NCBI GenBank assembly: GCA_003153055.1
Contig: PMBV01000373.1
Location: forward strand, 13,202-30,070
Direction: 5' to 3'
From: Myxococcales bacterium
Lineage (GTDB): Bacteria; Myxococcota; Myxococcia; Myxococcales; Myxococcaceae
Length of the DNA stretch: 16,869 nt
Part shown: positions 1 through 7,821 of the stretch, in pieces
How positions within the stretch are numbered: the stretch's first letter is position 1
Layout: every line of letters starts with the position of its first letter
Program-made: the position numbers and the translations under genes
The notes under the pieces: model-generated
What the model saw: the letters and a program-made list of their open reading frames with translations, nothing else
What the model was told of the DNA's origin: nothing
The model's database searches: none

Positions 1-200
1 GTGTTGAAGTTGTCGTAGAACTGCGTGTTCTGTCGGCCGGCGCCGAAGCCGGTGCCAGGCTCGCTCGGGGTCGTCTCGCCCGGCTTGGCGAAGACGTTCG
101 AGTTGGCCACCGCGAAGGTGACGCGGGTGTCGATGAAGTCTCCCGCCAGCGCCTTGGTCGCCAGGAGCCCCACCAGGGCCGTCGTTGTGCTGACTCTCAC
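1..200 (-). CDS. Exported protein of unknown function, N-terminal part only (3' end outside window)
   Basis: Reading the minus strand from a GTG at 200 gives an open frame of 66 codons with no stop before the window edge. An AGAGGG-like ribosome binding site lies just upstream. The N-terminus (MRVSTTTALVGLLATKALAG) looks like a short signal peptide, and the mature part starts near GDFIDTRVTFAV. The visible mature sequence is rich in Thr, Phe, Asn and Gly (for example NTQFYDNFN), as in many outer-membrane beta-barrel proteins, but that class is a guess. It starts about 50 bp after the stop of the lipoprotein gene upstream on the same strand, so it probably belongs to the same operon as that gene and the 5'-nucleotidase. 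An ATG at 202 is immediately followed by a stop codon and cannot be the start. I do not recognise the family with certainty. Confidence 0.6.
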   Translation of the reverse strand, partial: MRVSTTTALVGLLATKALAGDFIDTRVTFAVANSNVFAKPGETTPSEPGTGFGAGRQNTQFYDNFN

Positions 201-250
201 ATTCCCTCTCTCCGGGGCTCCGTGAAGGACACCCCGCTTCCTCAATGGAG

Positions 251-2356
251 TTACTGACAGGTCTTGATGGGCTTGGGGCAGTCGAGCCCTGGGCCGGGGT
301 GACAACAGAGATCGTCGGCGGTGCGGGGCACGATGGCCCAGCGAGGCCGAGCCGGCTGAATGTGCCGCAGGTGGCCGATGATGTCGAAGGTGGCGGCCTG
401 CAGCGCCCGGCACTGGGCGGTCGCGTCGGCGTCGGTGGCGTCGACCCGGCAGTCGATGTTGAGCTGCGGCACCGCGTCCTTGGTGATGAGGTTGAGGCGG
501 CTGTGCACGTTGAGGCCCACCGAGCAGGTCGCCGCTTCACCGGTCGAGAGCAGGGCCACCGTGGTCGCCTGGTCGCCCAGGGTCAACGGCACCGCGGTGT
601 TGGCCCGCGCCACTGGGTCGGTCGAGTCGACGGTCTGGTTGGGCGACCCCGCGTGGTAGCGAACGTCGCCGGTGCAGGCGATGGCCACCTCGTCCTTGGG
701 GGAAAAGGGGAGGGCCCGCGTCGGCGTGGCCACGCCTCCATCGAGGGGGAGCGCGGGCACCGAGAGCACCTGGAATCGCTCGGCGATGCTGTCGTCGAGG
801 CCCGCCGACGCGAGGCCGGGCATGCCCAGCTCGACCACGTACTGGCCGAAGCCCTGGTAGGTGGCCGCCTCGGAGCAGACCTTGCCCGCGTGCACGCCGG
901 TGGCGAGCGCGCAGGCCTGGTGGCACTCGCGCTCCTGGGTGTCGTTGGCGGGCTCGACCTGCCCGAAGGCGCAGCTCCCCCAGACGTAGACGCCGTTGGA
1001 GTCGGGTTGCTCGCAGAAGTACGGCACCGTGCCGTCTCCGTTGAAGTCGCAGTTGGTCAATTGATTGGGCAGCCGCGCGTTCTTGATCTTCACCAGGGTC
1101 GACTCGAGGCTCTCCATCTTCAGGTCTCGCTTGGAGTGACCGCAGAGCTGGTCGGTGAGGTACGGCGCCGCCACGTCGTCCATGCCGCAGGTGCGGTACG
1201 AGACCGGCACCGGGGGCACGTGCGAGAGCCACTTGTTCCACTCCGAGACCGGGAGCGTGTGCACGTGCTCGGCGACGCTCCACGCGGGGAACGTCATCTG
1301 GGTGGTCGAGGTGAATTCTTGGATGGAGCCTGACAGCGTGAACAGCAGGTCGCCCTGGTACAGCCCGTCGGGGAAGCTGTAGTTGTAGACGAAGATCGAG
1401 GCGTAGGTGCCGGGCAGGTAGCGCTTGCACTCGGTGCGGGCGTGGCAGGCGCGCTGGGAAATCTCACAGCTCCCCACTCCTCCATCGGCCTCGCCGAGGC
1501 CCCCGTCTTCGCCAGTCACGAGGCACCGCTCGAGCGGCTCAGGCGCCTGATGTGAGTCGACCGTCGGGTCGACCAGGCGGCAGGCCGAGAGGTCAGTGAC
1601 GTAGAAGCCCGACGGGTCGAGGCCGGTCACCACCATCATCGCCGGCTTCCCGTCGCGAGCCGGGTCATCGGGGCACGACTGGAGCAACACTTCGCCCGAC
1701 TCGGGGTTCTTGCCCACCGCCACGAAGTCGCCCACGAAGGGTGAACTCCGGTTGTCCATGCCCTCGGGCACTTGCAGCGACTGGAGCGTCTGGTCGTCGA
1801 AGTAAAGCACCCGGGAGGCGCCGGCGGCGAAGGTACGCTTGGCGGGCTCGCGGACCGCCCCGCTGACGACCGCCACGCCGCCGTCGTAGATCGGCTCTGG
1901 CGGCGCGTCTTGCACCCACACTCGCACGTCGCCGTACTGGTGCACCGAGCGCACCGTCGCGGTCACCACGCCTCCATCGGCCGTGGCAAAGCGGGAGTTC
2001 GGCTCACCTGAGAGATCGCCGGGGACGACGCGGAAGCTCACCGAGGTGTCGAAGGTCGGCATGGGCTGCCCAGTCGCGTCGAGCGCCACCGCGGTGAGGT
2101 CGAGCTGAATCTCGCCTCGGGGAATGACGAACTTGCAGGCCTTCGTGCCCCGGAGCTCGGCTGGAACCTGGGCCTGGCCCCCGTGCTCGGCCGCGCACCG
2201 GTTGAGCACGTCGAGCGGCGCGCGAGTGGCCCCTGCCCCGGTGTAGACGCCGTTGACCTCGATCTTGAAGGACGTCAGCCCGGTGACCGACGCCTCCTGC
2301 AACTTCGGGCAGCCCAACAGGAGGGTGGGGGCGAGCGCCCAGAGCCATCGTCTCAT
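251..2356 (-). CDS. Large Cys-rich lipoprotein of unknown function, partner of the upstream 5'-nucleotidase gene
   Basis: The protein has 701 residues. The start is set by an ATG at 2356 that overlaps the stop of the upstream gene (TGATG) and is preceded by GGAGGG at a good distance; the frame stays open further upstream, but that part lies inside the nucleotidase gene. The N-terminus MRRWLWALAPTLLLGC is a clear lipoprotein signal with Cys16 as the lipidated residue. The mature protein is mostly predicted beta, with many Cys residues and DGG-containing linkers (around 284-295) typical of secreted myxobacterial proteins. Residues about 200-260 and 415-430 (for example GFYVTDL, LVKIKNARL) look like the OB-fold-like modules found in exported nuclease-associated proteins; this is an inference. 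A D-x-N-x-D-x-T pattern at 437-443 (DFNGDGT) could bind calcium. Translational coupling suggests it works with the nucleotidase at the cell surface. No enzymatic motif is recognised. Confidence 0.85.
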   Translation of the reverse strand: MRRWLWALAPTLLLGCPKLQEASVTGLTSFKIEVNGVYTGAGATRAPLDVLNRCAAEHGGQAQVPAELRGTKACKFVIPRGEIQLDLTAVALDATGQPMPTFDTSVSFRVVPGDLSGEPNSRFATADGGVVTATVRSVHQYGDVRVWVQDAPPEPIYDGGVAVVSGAVREPAKRTFAAGASRVLYFDDQTLQSLQVPEGMDNRSSPFVGDFVAVGKNPESGEVLLQSCPDDPARDGKPAMMVVTGLDPSGFYVTDLSACRLVDPTVDSHQAPEPLERCLVTGEDGGLGEADGGVGSCEISQRACHARTECKRYLPGTYASIFVYNYSFPDGLYQGDLLFTLSGSIQEFTSTTQMTFPAWSVAEHVHTLPVSEWNKWLSHVPPVPVSYRTCGMDDVAAPYLTDQLCGHSKRDLKMESLESTLVKIKNARLPNQLTNCDFNGDGTVPYFCEQPDSNGVYVWGSCAFGQVEPANDTQERECHQACALATGVHAGKVCSEAATYQGFGQYVVELGMPGLASAGLDDSIAERFQVLSVPALPLDGGVATPTRALPFSPKDEVAIACTGDVRYHAGSPNQTVDSTDPVARANTAVPLTLGDQATTVALLSTGEAATCSVGLNVHSRLNLITKDAVPQLNIDCRVDATDADATAQCRALQAATFDIIGHLRHIQPARPRWAIVPRTADDLCCHPGPGLDCPKPIKTCQ

Positions 2357-4788
2357 CACTGAACCCTCCGGGAGATCCGCCCGTCTTCGACGCCCATGGC
2401 CACTGGCACCGCCGTGGGGTTCTCGCAGAAGTCGCGCACCGGGCGGGTCACGTTCCCGCACTCCGTTTTCCCCGCGAGAGCGTCGCGGCAACCGCAGCGA
2501 CCCAGCGCGGGGCCGACCGGCAGCGAGGCGACGCAGGCGGCAGCGAGCGCGTCGAAGCTCGCATCGCCGCCGCAGGCCGAAGTGCTCTTGCGGAACACGT
2601 CGGCGCAGCTGCACGGCGTCTGGTCCGCGGTGAGCGCCTGGTGAAAGGTGTTGGCCGCAGCACAAGACCGGAGCTCTTCTTGTGGCACCACCCACCGAGA
2701 GAGGACCTTGGCGTCGCGGTTGCCGCACGGCTGGCCCTTGGCTCCCACCAGGTTGCCGTAGGTGTCGGTGCGGGCGGCCAGCACCTCGTCACAGGTGCAG
2801 AAGTTCTGCATGTACCCCACCAGTGAGTCGCGCAGCGGAATGCCGGTTTCGACCCGGGTGGTGTTTCGCTTGAGCACCAGGAACCCCGAGCCGCCCTTGG
2901 CGATGTAGTCGTTGACCGCGATGCGGTAGGTCTCGGTCTCGTTGAGCGGCGTTCCATTGATGTTCACGTCGATGCCGGTGTGCGCCCAGCAGCGGCCGCC
3001 GCTCCCCAGGGTGTCGTCAGCCACGCACTGCCAGCTCGCCCGGCCATCCCGGTTCTCGGTGGGGCACTCGGCGGCGCCATTCGCCGGGCTACAGGGGAGC
3101 CTCAGGGCGTTCATCTGGGTCTGGGCGCAGTCCATCAGGAACCGAACTCCCGACACCTGGGCCTGCGAGGTGCAGCCGCGATCGGCGCTGCGATCGGTGA
3201 TGAAGTCGAACAGCTCCTGCATCTCCCGCCCCGAGAGGAACATCACGTTGATGGTGTTCTCGAAGGGAAAGACGTTGAACATGGCCTCCTGGGTCAGGGG
3301 CCCCGCGTAGAGGTTGTCGCGGATGCCGAGCGAGTTGGTGATCGCCACCTCGGCCTCCACGCCCTGGCGGCGGCGCATGGAATCGGCGGCGATGTTGCCC
3401 AGAGGCGAGTCACCACCGCTGGAGTTGTTTCGTCGCGCGATGTCCGTCGGCGCGTAGGCGAACATCGAGGCCAGGTTGAGCCGGGCGTTGAGGTCGAGAA
3501 TGTAGGGCTGAAGCAACTGCGTGGTGGGGAGATCTTCTTCGAGCTTGCACTGGGCGACCCCCGCTTTCACCTTGGGGTCCGCGGCGAAGTCGCCGGGGTT
3601 CCAAAACTGGCTCCGGTAGTAATCGTGGAGACCCTCGCTGCACCACGCCGAGTCGATGGGGAAGACCTTGAAGTCGTGACTGATGATTTCCGCGCCGTCG
3701 AGGCGGCTTTCGCCCGCCGCCGGCAGTTGCACCACCGTGTCGAGGCGAATGAGGTACTTCGAGAAGGCCCCGCCGTGGCTCAAGATGACCTTCCGCCCGC
3801 TGGGGTCGGTGAGGGCCTGAGGCGGGTTGAGCACCACGTGCAGGTGACCGCCGAGGATCACGTCGATGCCCGAGACGCCGGGAATCCGCACCCGCACCAC
3901 GGAGCCAGGAGCGTTCTCGGGGCCGAACCACTCGAGCACCTCCCAGGGAGACCCGGTGCGCTCGGCGAAGGGCTTGGCGACGCTCCACTCGTAGTAGGCC
4001 TCGTAGCCCTCGACCAGGTCTTGGTCTTCGGTCAGACCCGCGTGGCTGGTCACGATGATGAGATCGACCTGCGGCCGGAGCAGCTCGACGTAGGTGCGAG
4101 CCGTCTCGTTCTGTTCCAGGGGAATGGCCTGCACCGAGTTGCCCCGCTCGACGATGGAGTTCATCGAGCTGATGTTGGCGATGCCGATGACGCCCACCCT
4201 GAGGCCGCCCACGTTCATCGTGGTGTAGGGCTGGGTGTACTTGCGGGTCTCGTTGCTGACGCCGGTGTCGTACAGCTCCCAGTAGTAGTTGGCGGCCAGG
4301 AGCGGGAAGCGGGCCGCGTCACGGGCTTGCTTGGTGAAGTTGGCGGCGCCCGCGTCGAACTCGTGGTTGCCGATCACCGCCGCGTTGGCCCCCACCAGGG
4401 TGAGGAACTTGTATTCCACCTCGCCCAGGTTGAGGTTGAAGATGGGCGCGCCCTGGAACGAGTCACCCGAGTCGAGGTGGAGCACCCGATCGGACCGCAG
4501 GCGCTCCCGCTTGAGGAGCGAGGCGAGGCGGGTGGCTCCGCCGAACGGCCCTGCCTCGGGAATGAGGCCGAGATCGACGTCGGTCTTCAGCGGGTTGAAG
4601 TCATAGGGCAACAGTCGCGAGTGGATGTCGGCGGTCTGGAGCAGCGTGAGCCGCACTTGCTGACCGGAGAGGTCGAGGTCGACGCCCCCCAGCGTGGGCA
4701 AGCACGACAGGTGCACCGACGCGGCGGCCAAGAATGCGACCAGCGAGAGCCAGCGAAGAGACGGAAGACGGGGAAGGCGGATGCGCAT
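2356..4788 (-). CDS. 5'-nucleotidase / UshA-type metallophosphoesterase with Cys-rich insert and tail, exported
   Basis: The protein has 810 residues from the ATG at 4788; an in-frame GTG at 4803 would add five residues. It begins with a basic, hydrophobic export signal ending LSC (Cys29), possibly an atypical lipobox. The N-terminal calcineurin-like domain keeps all metal-site motifs: TADIH (Asp54, His56), DSGDS (Asp109), GNHEFD (Asn141, His142), TSHAG (His249) and GGHLH (His315, His317). The C-terminal 5'-nucleotidase domain is recognisable from NIAADSMRRR, ITNSLGIRDN, the FPFENTI segment and the substrate loop NDYIAKGGSGF. Family members hydrolyse nucleotides or UDP-sugars outside the cytoplasm. 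Unlike the usual enzyme of about 550 residues, this one has a Cys-rich insertion inside the C-terminal domain and a tail of about 120 residues with 12 Cys, probably disulfide-bonded. It heads a likely operon with the lipoprotein and the exported protein downstream, and is divergent from a Nudix gene. Confidence 0.92.
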   Translation of the reverse strand: MRIRLPRLPSLRWLSLVAFLAAASVHLSCLPTLGGVDLDLSGQQVRLTLLQTADIHSRLLPYDFNPLKTDVDLGLIPEAGPFGGATRLASLLKRERLRSDRVLHLDSGDSFQGAPIFNLNLGEVEYKFLTLVGANAAVIGNHEFDAGAANFTKQARDAARFPLLAANYYWELYDTGVSNETRKYTQPYTTMNVGGLRVGVIGIANISSMNSIVERGNSVQAIPLEQNETARTYVELLRPQVDLIIVTSHAGLTEDQDLVEGYEAYYEWSVAKPFAERTGSPWEVLEWFGPENAPGSVVRVRIPGVSGIDVILGGHLHVVLNPPQALTDPSGRKVILSHGGAFSKYLIRLDTVVQLPAAGESRLDGAEIISHDFKVFPIDSAWCSEGLHDYYRSQFWNPGDFAADPKVKAGVAQCKLEEDLPTTQLLQPYILDLNARLNLASMFAYAPTDIARRNNSSGGDSPLGNIAADSMRRRQGVEAEVAITNSLGIRDNLYAGPLTQEAMFNVFPFENTINVMFLSGREMQELFDFITDRSADRGCTSQAQVSGVRFLMDCAQTQMNALRLPCSPANGAAECPTENRDGRASWQCVADDTLGSGGRCWAHTGIDVNINGTPLNETETYRIAVNDYIAKGGSGFLVLKRNTTRVETGIPLRDSLVGYMQNFCTCDEVLAARTDTYGNLVGAKGQPCGNRDAKVLSRWVVPQEELRSCAAANTFHQALTADQTPCSCADVFRKSTSACGGDASFDALAAACVASLPVGPALGRCGCRDALAGKTECGNVTRPVRDFCENPTAVPVAMGVEDGRISRRVQ

Positions 4789-4856
4789 GAGGTCGTGACT
4801 CACCGAAGGCGCCGCACCGTACGCAGGGTTCTCGCCTCTGGTAAAGCGAGTCGTGC

Positions 4857-5528
4857 ATGGGTGGCCAAATCGTGACGGATCTCGAAGTTGTAGATGATTT
4901 CACTTCTACTGGGCGGTGTGACGAGGGGTTTCTCCACGTTCGCCGCCTCAGAGTTCGAAACCGCCACGGTGATGGCACCACCTCGGCGCTCTACCGGGTC
5001 GACGTCATCGATCGACCGAGGCTCGACGCGGTCGCGGTGCTGGTTCATCGTGGCCAAGGCTCCGAGCTCGAGCTGCTCACGCGCAAGAATCTCAGGCCCG
5101 CGGCCTACTTCCGCCGACTGAAGGCCCAGACCGTGCCTGATGGGCGCTCGCACTTGTTCTGCGAGGAGATCGTGGCCGGGTTGCTCGAGCCGAGCGATCA
5201 AGGTGAAGACGGCGTTCGGAGCCGGGCCGCCGAAGAGGTCCTCGAGGAGGCGGGATACCGCGTGGCTCCGGCCGAGGTGGTGCTCCTGGGGCCACCCTTC
5301 TTCGTGGCGCCGGGCATCATCAGCGAGAAGATCTTCCTCACCGCGGTCGACGTCACTGGCCGGGTCGGGGCGCCGCCCCAAGGCGACGGGAGCCCCTTGG
5401 AGGAGGGCGGCACGCTCCAGTGGAGAACCTTGGCGTCGCTCGAGAAGGCCATCGAGGTGGGCGACATTCAAGATGCCAAGACCGAGCTCGCGGTGGCGCG
5501 GTTTCTGCGCCGCGCGGCTCACCCCTGA
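4857..5528 (+). CDS. Nudix hydrolase, ADP-ribose/ADP-sugar pyrophosphatase-like
   Basis: The protein has 223 residues from the ATG at 4857; a GTG at 4872 is an alternative start, and neither has a strong ribosome binding site. The Nudix box is in the middle of the protein. Its second half reads EEVLEEAGY, which matches the REUxEExGU consensus with Glu in place of the first Arg. It is preceded by EEIVAGLLE, the pattern seen before the box in the ADP-ribose/ADP-sugar subgroup (E-x-PAG-x-x-E-x-GE). Such enzymes hydrolyse nucleoside diphosphates linked to another group and need Mg2+ or Mn2+ bound by the box glutamates. The true substrate cannot be read from the sequence. There is no signal peptide, so it should be cytoplasmic. 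It is divergent from the 5'-nucleotidase gene with a 68-bp gap, and ends 11 bp from the convergent transporter gene. Confidence 0.85.
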   Translation: MGGQIVTDLEVVDDFTSTGRCDEGFLHVRRLRVRNRHGDGTTSALYRVDVIDRPRLDAVAVLVHRGQGSELELLTRKNLRPAAYFRRLKAQTVPDGRSHLFCEEIVAGLLEPSDQGEDGVRSRAAEEVLEEAGYRVAPAEVVLLGPPFFVAPGIISEKIFLTAVDVTGRVGAPPQGDGSPLEEGGTLQWRTLASLEKAIEVGDIQDAKTELAVARFLRRAAHP

Positions 5529-5539
5529 GGACCCTCGGC

Positions 5540-6943
5540 TCACGTCGCCGCCGTGCCCTTGGGCCGGGCGTTCCACAAGGTCAGCGCCAGCACGAGGCCG
5601 AGGAGGGCGACGGGGATCATCGCGGTGGGCCAGCTGACCCAGTTCGAGGGATCCTTGGCGGCGTCTCCCCGGGGCAACACCCGACCGTAGAGGAACGCCT
5701 GGCTCGCCGTGCCCAGGTAGACGAAGCCGTCGATGATGCCGGTGGCCATGCCGGCGCCCTTCTTGCCGCCGAAGTCGGCCGAGGCGGTGCCCGACAGCAT
5801 TCCGTGAACCCCGATGACGCAGAGGCTGAGGACCACCACCGTCCAGCCCAGGGCGGGGGTGCCCAGCACCGCCAGCGCCACGCAGGCGCCGAGCACCAGG
5901 CCGGCGTAGAGCACCGAGACCACCGGGCCTCTCCGGGAACCGAAGACGTGATCCGAGATGAATCCGGCCAGGACACCCCCGAGAATGCCCGCGACGCAGA
6001 TGACCCAGCCCCAGTTGGCGAACACCAGCTCGTGGCTCGCCCCCACGTCTTTGGCGTAGGCGCGGCCCCACTTCATCACCGCCTGGCGGAGGAAGCCGGA
6101 GCAGAACTCGATGGCGACGATGACCCAAATGACGCGCTGGGAAAACATGCGCCGCGCGATGGCGGCGAGCGAGGGGCTCGGCCCGTCTTCGGCGTAGCTC
6201 ACGTCACCGGTGTCGAAGTCCCGGTGGCCGGCGTCTCCCGGCGTGTCGCGAATGAGGAAGAAGTCGATGACGAAGAAGACGCCCAGCACCGCCGCGGGAA
6301 TGAAGAACAGCGGGGGCACCGTGCCGATGGCGCGGAACAGGGCGGGAGTCCAGTCGTAGGCGAAGTACAGGCCGAGCGAGATGAGGATGCCGAAGACGCC
6401 TCCCAGGACACCCCGCTCCTTGGTGTGGAACCAGGGCGCGTTCACCTTCACGATGGAGACCGCGCCGAAGCTCTGGAAGTACATGTTGAGCGCGTTGGTC
6501 GCGAGCAGCAGCGTTCGGAGCGCGTCGGGGGGCGCTGAACCGGTCAGCGCCCGGTGGAAGAGCAGGCCGGTCAGCGCGTTGGCTCCCGCCGAACCGAGGG
6601 CCGCGATGAGAATGGTGCGCCGGCCTCCCCAGCGGTCGGTCAGCGGCCCGTTGATGAGGAACGCGAGCCCGTACACCACGGCACCCACCCCATCGATGTC
6701 GCCGAACTGCTGCTTGGTGAGCAGACCCAGCTTCTCGAGCTCGGGTTGCACCGCCGACAGGTTGTAGCGCCCGAAGTACAGGAACGCGTAGGTGAGGCCG
6801 AGCGGGAACCAGTTGAAGAACCGTCGCCGAAGGAAGGCCGGGGTGTGCCCCAGCGGGACTCGCGGGAGCCGCCAGAGGACCAGCGCGATGACGCCCAGCA
6901 GGCCTCCCAGCGACACGATGCTCGAGATGGAGCTCTGCGGCAC
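5540..6943 (-). CDS. Major facilitator transporter, organophosphate:phosphate antiporter (OPA/GlpT-UhpT-like) family
   Basis: I chose the GTG at 6943 because GGAGGG sits about 5 bp before it; an in-frame GTG at 6976 lacks such a site. This gives 467 residues with about twelve hydrophobic segments. After an extra N-terminal hydrophobic segment comes RRRFFNWFPLGLTYAFLYFG followed by RYNLS, resembling the first helix of GlpT/UhpT, where a conserved Arg contacts the phosphate of the substrate. The MFS loop signature between helices 2 and 3 is visible as NGPLTDRWGGRR, and the matching motif in the second half as GFISDHVFGSRRG. A central cytoplasmic loop is acidic. Family members exchange glycerol-3-phosphate, hexose phosphates or similar compounds for phosphate across the inner membrane. 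The substrate is not determinable here. The gene is convergent with the Nudix gene and divergent from the HAD gene. Confidence 0.85.
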   Translation of the reverse strand: MPQSSISSIVSLGGLLGVIALVLWRLPRVPLGHTPAFLRRRFFNWFPLGLTYAFLYFGRYNLSAVQPELEKLGLLTKQQFGDIDGVGAVVYGLAFLINGPLTDRWGGRRTILIAALGSAGANALTGLLFHRALTGSAPPDALRTLLLATNALNMYFQSFGAVSIVKVNAPWFHTKERGVLGGVFGILISLGLYFAYDWTPALFRAIGTVPPLFFIPAAVLGVFFVIDFFLIRDTPGDAGHRDFDTGDVSYAEDGPSPSLAAIARRMFSQRVIWVIVAIEFCSGFLRQAVMKWGRAYAKDVGASHELVFANWGWVICVAGILGGVLAGFISDHVFGSRRGPVVSVLYAGLVLGACVALAVLGTPALGWTVVVLSLCVIGVHGMLSGTASADFGGKKGAGMATGIIDGFVYLGTASQAFLYGRVLPRGDAAKDPSNWVSWPTAMIPVALLGLVLALTLWNARPKGTAAT

Positions 6944-7041
6944 GCGCCCTCCGGGTGGCCCTGGCGCGTCCCACACTCAGGCTCGGCCGTCAACGGCGCC
7001 AGACGTGCCGAGCACTTTTCTGGTATGGGCCCTGGGCTCGC

Positions 7042-7779
7042 ATGACTGACTTCGCGCATCGGATCTCGCCTGATTGGACTCGCACGTTGATGGAGGTGCT
7101 GGACCGGGCGCGAGGAGCGGCTGGCGGCGGGCTCCTGGTCTTCGATTTGGACTCCACGGTGTTCGACAACCGGCCCCGGCAGGCCCGCATCGTCCGCGAA
7201 TATGGCGCCGAGCACGGCGTCTCGGCGCTGACCCGGTGCCTTCCATTGCACTTCAACAGCGGCTGGGCCCTCAAAGGCCCGGCGTTGGCCTGCGGGCTGT
7301 CGGAGGGCGAGTACGAGCACCACGCGCGGGCGCTCAAGCGGTTCTGGGGCGAGCGGTTCTTCACCTCGGCGTACTGCCAGGACGACATCGAGGTGGTCGG
7401 CGCGCCCCGGTTTCTCCATGCCGCGGTGGGCACCAAGGTGCAGGTGCTGTACGTGACCGGCCGCCACGAGGAGATGCGGGCGGGCACCGAGCGTTGCCTC
7501 GCGAAGTGCGGCATGCCACTGCCCGCGCAGGCCACCGGCGTGTCGCTGCTGATGAAGCCGACGCTGGCCGAGGACGACGACGCCTACAAGCGAGACACGC
7601 ACCAGCTCCTCGCCAAGCGCGGCACGCTCCTGGCCGCCTTCGACAACGAGCCCACCCACGTGAATGACTACGCGGTGTCTTTTCCCCAGGCGATGGCGGT
7701 GCACCTGGCGACCGATCACTCCGGTCGCGAGGTGGCCCTGCACCCGCGGGTCGTCTCCATTCCCCACTTTGCCTGGTGA
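7042..7779 (+). CDS. HAD-superfamily hydrolase (probable phosphatase)
   Basis: The protein has 245 residues from the ATG at 7042. The frame is open back to 6955, but the extra part would run across the divergent intergenic region and lacks similarity to a HAD N-terminus. HAD motif I is FDLDSTVFDN, with nucleophile Asp35 and acid/base Asp37. Motif II is the Thr in LYVTGRHEE. A Lys in LMKP or YKRD can serve as motif III, and AFDNEPTHV provides the metal-binding aspartate of motif IV. A large insertion between motifs I and II (a cap) is consistent with a small-molecule phosphatase. No signal peptide is present, so the enzyme is cytoplasmic. It is divergent from the OPA transporter, which raises the possibility that it dephosphorylates an imported organophosphate, but only the position supports that. 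It is followed 42 bp later by a lipoprotein gene on the same strand. Confidence 0.85.
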   Translation: MTDFAHRISPDWTRTLMEVLDRARGAAGGGLLVFDLDSTVFDNRPRQARIVREYGAEHGVSALTRCLPLHFNSGWALKGPALACGLSEGEYEHHARALKRFWGERFFTSAYCQDDIEVVGAPRFLHAAVGTKVQVLYVTGRHEEMRAGTERCLAKCGMPLPAQATGVSLLMKPTLAEDDDAYKRDTHQLLAKRGTLLAAFDNEPTHVNDYAVSFPQAMAVHLATDHSGREVALHPRVVSIPHFAW

Positions 7780-7788
7780 GCCCTCGAG

Positions 7789-7812
7789 GTGTGCCAGCGT
7801 TTCGTGGCACAC
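7789..7812. repeat. Inverted repeat (8-bp arms, 8-nt loop) between the HAD and lipoprotein genes
   Basis: The arms are GTGTGCCA (7789-7796) and TGGCACAC (7805-7812), perfectly complementary and separated by GCGTTTCG. The repeat lies between the HAD stop (7779) and the lipoprotein ATG (7822). There is no T tract on either side, so it is not a standard intrinsic terminator. It could be an operator, a 5' leader hairpin near the lipoprotein start, or chance. Confidence 0.5.
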
Positions 7813-7821
7813 TCGCGGGCC

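Noticed and set aside
245..1333. Long plus-strand open frame opposite the 701-residue lipoprotein
   Set aside because: It is a G/C-rich antisense shadow with Arg-, Gly-, His- and Val-rich low-complexity sequence and no recognisable motif. The minus-strand gene has a signal peptide, a ribosome binding site and coupling to the upstream gene.
2980..4875. 631-codon plus-strand open frame opposite the 5'-nucleotidase
   Set aside because: The minus strand carries every metal-binding motif of a well-known family. The plus frame is compositionally biased (V, E, G, R, H) and has no domain signature.
4800..6128. Minus-strand open frame spanning the Nudix gene and part of the transporter
   Set aside because: It runs across two genes with clear family motifs in other frames, and its translation is Arg/Gly-rich without any recognisable pattern.
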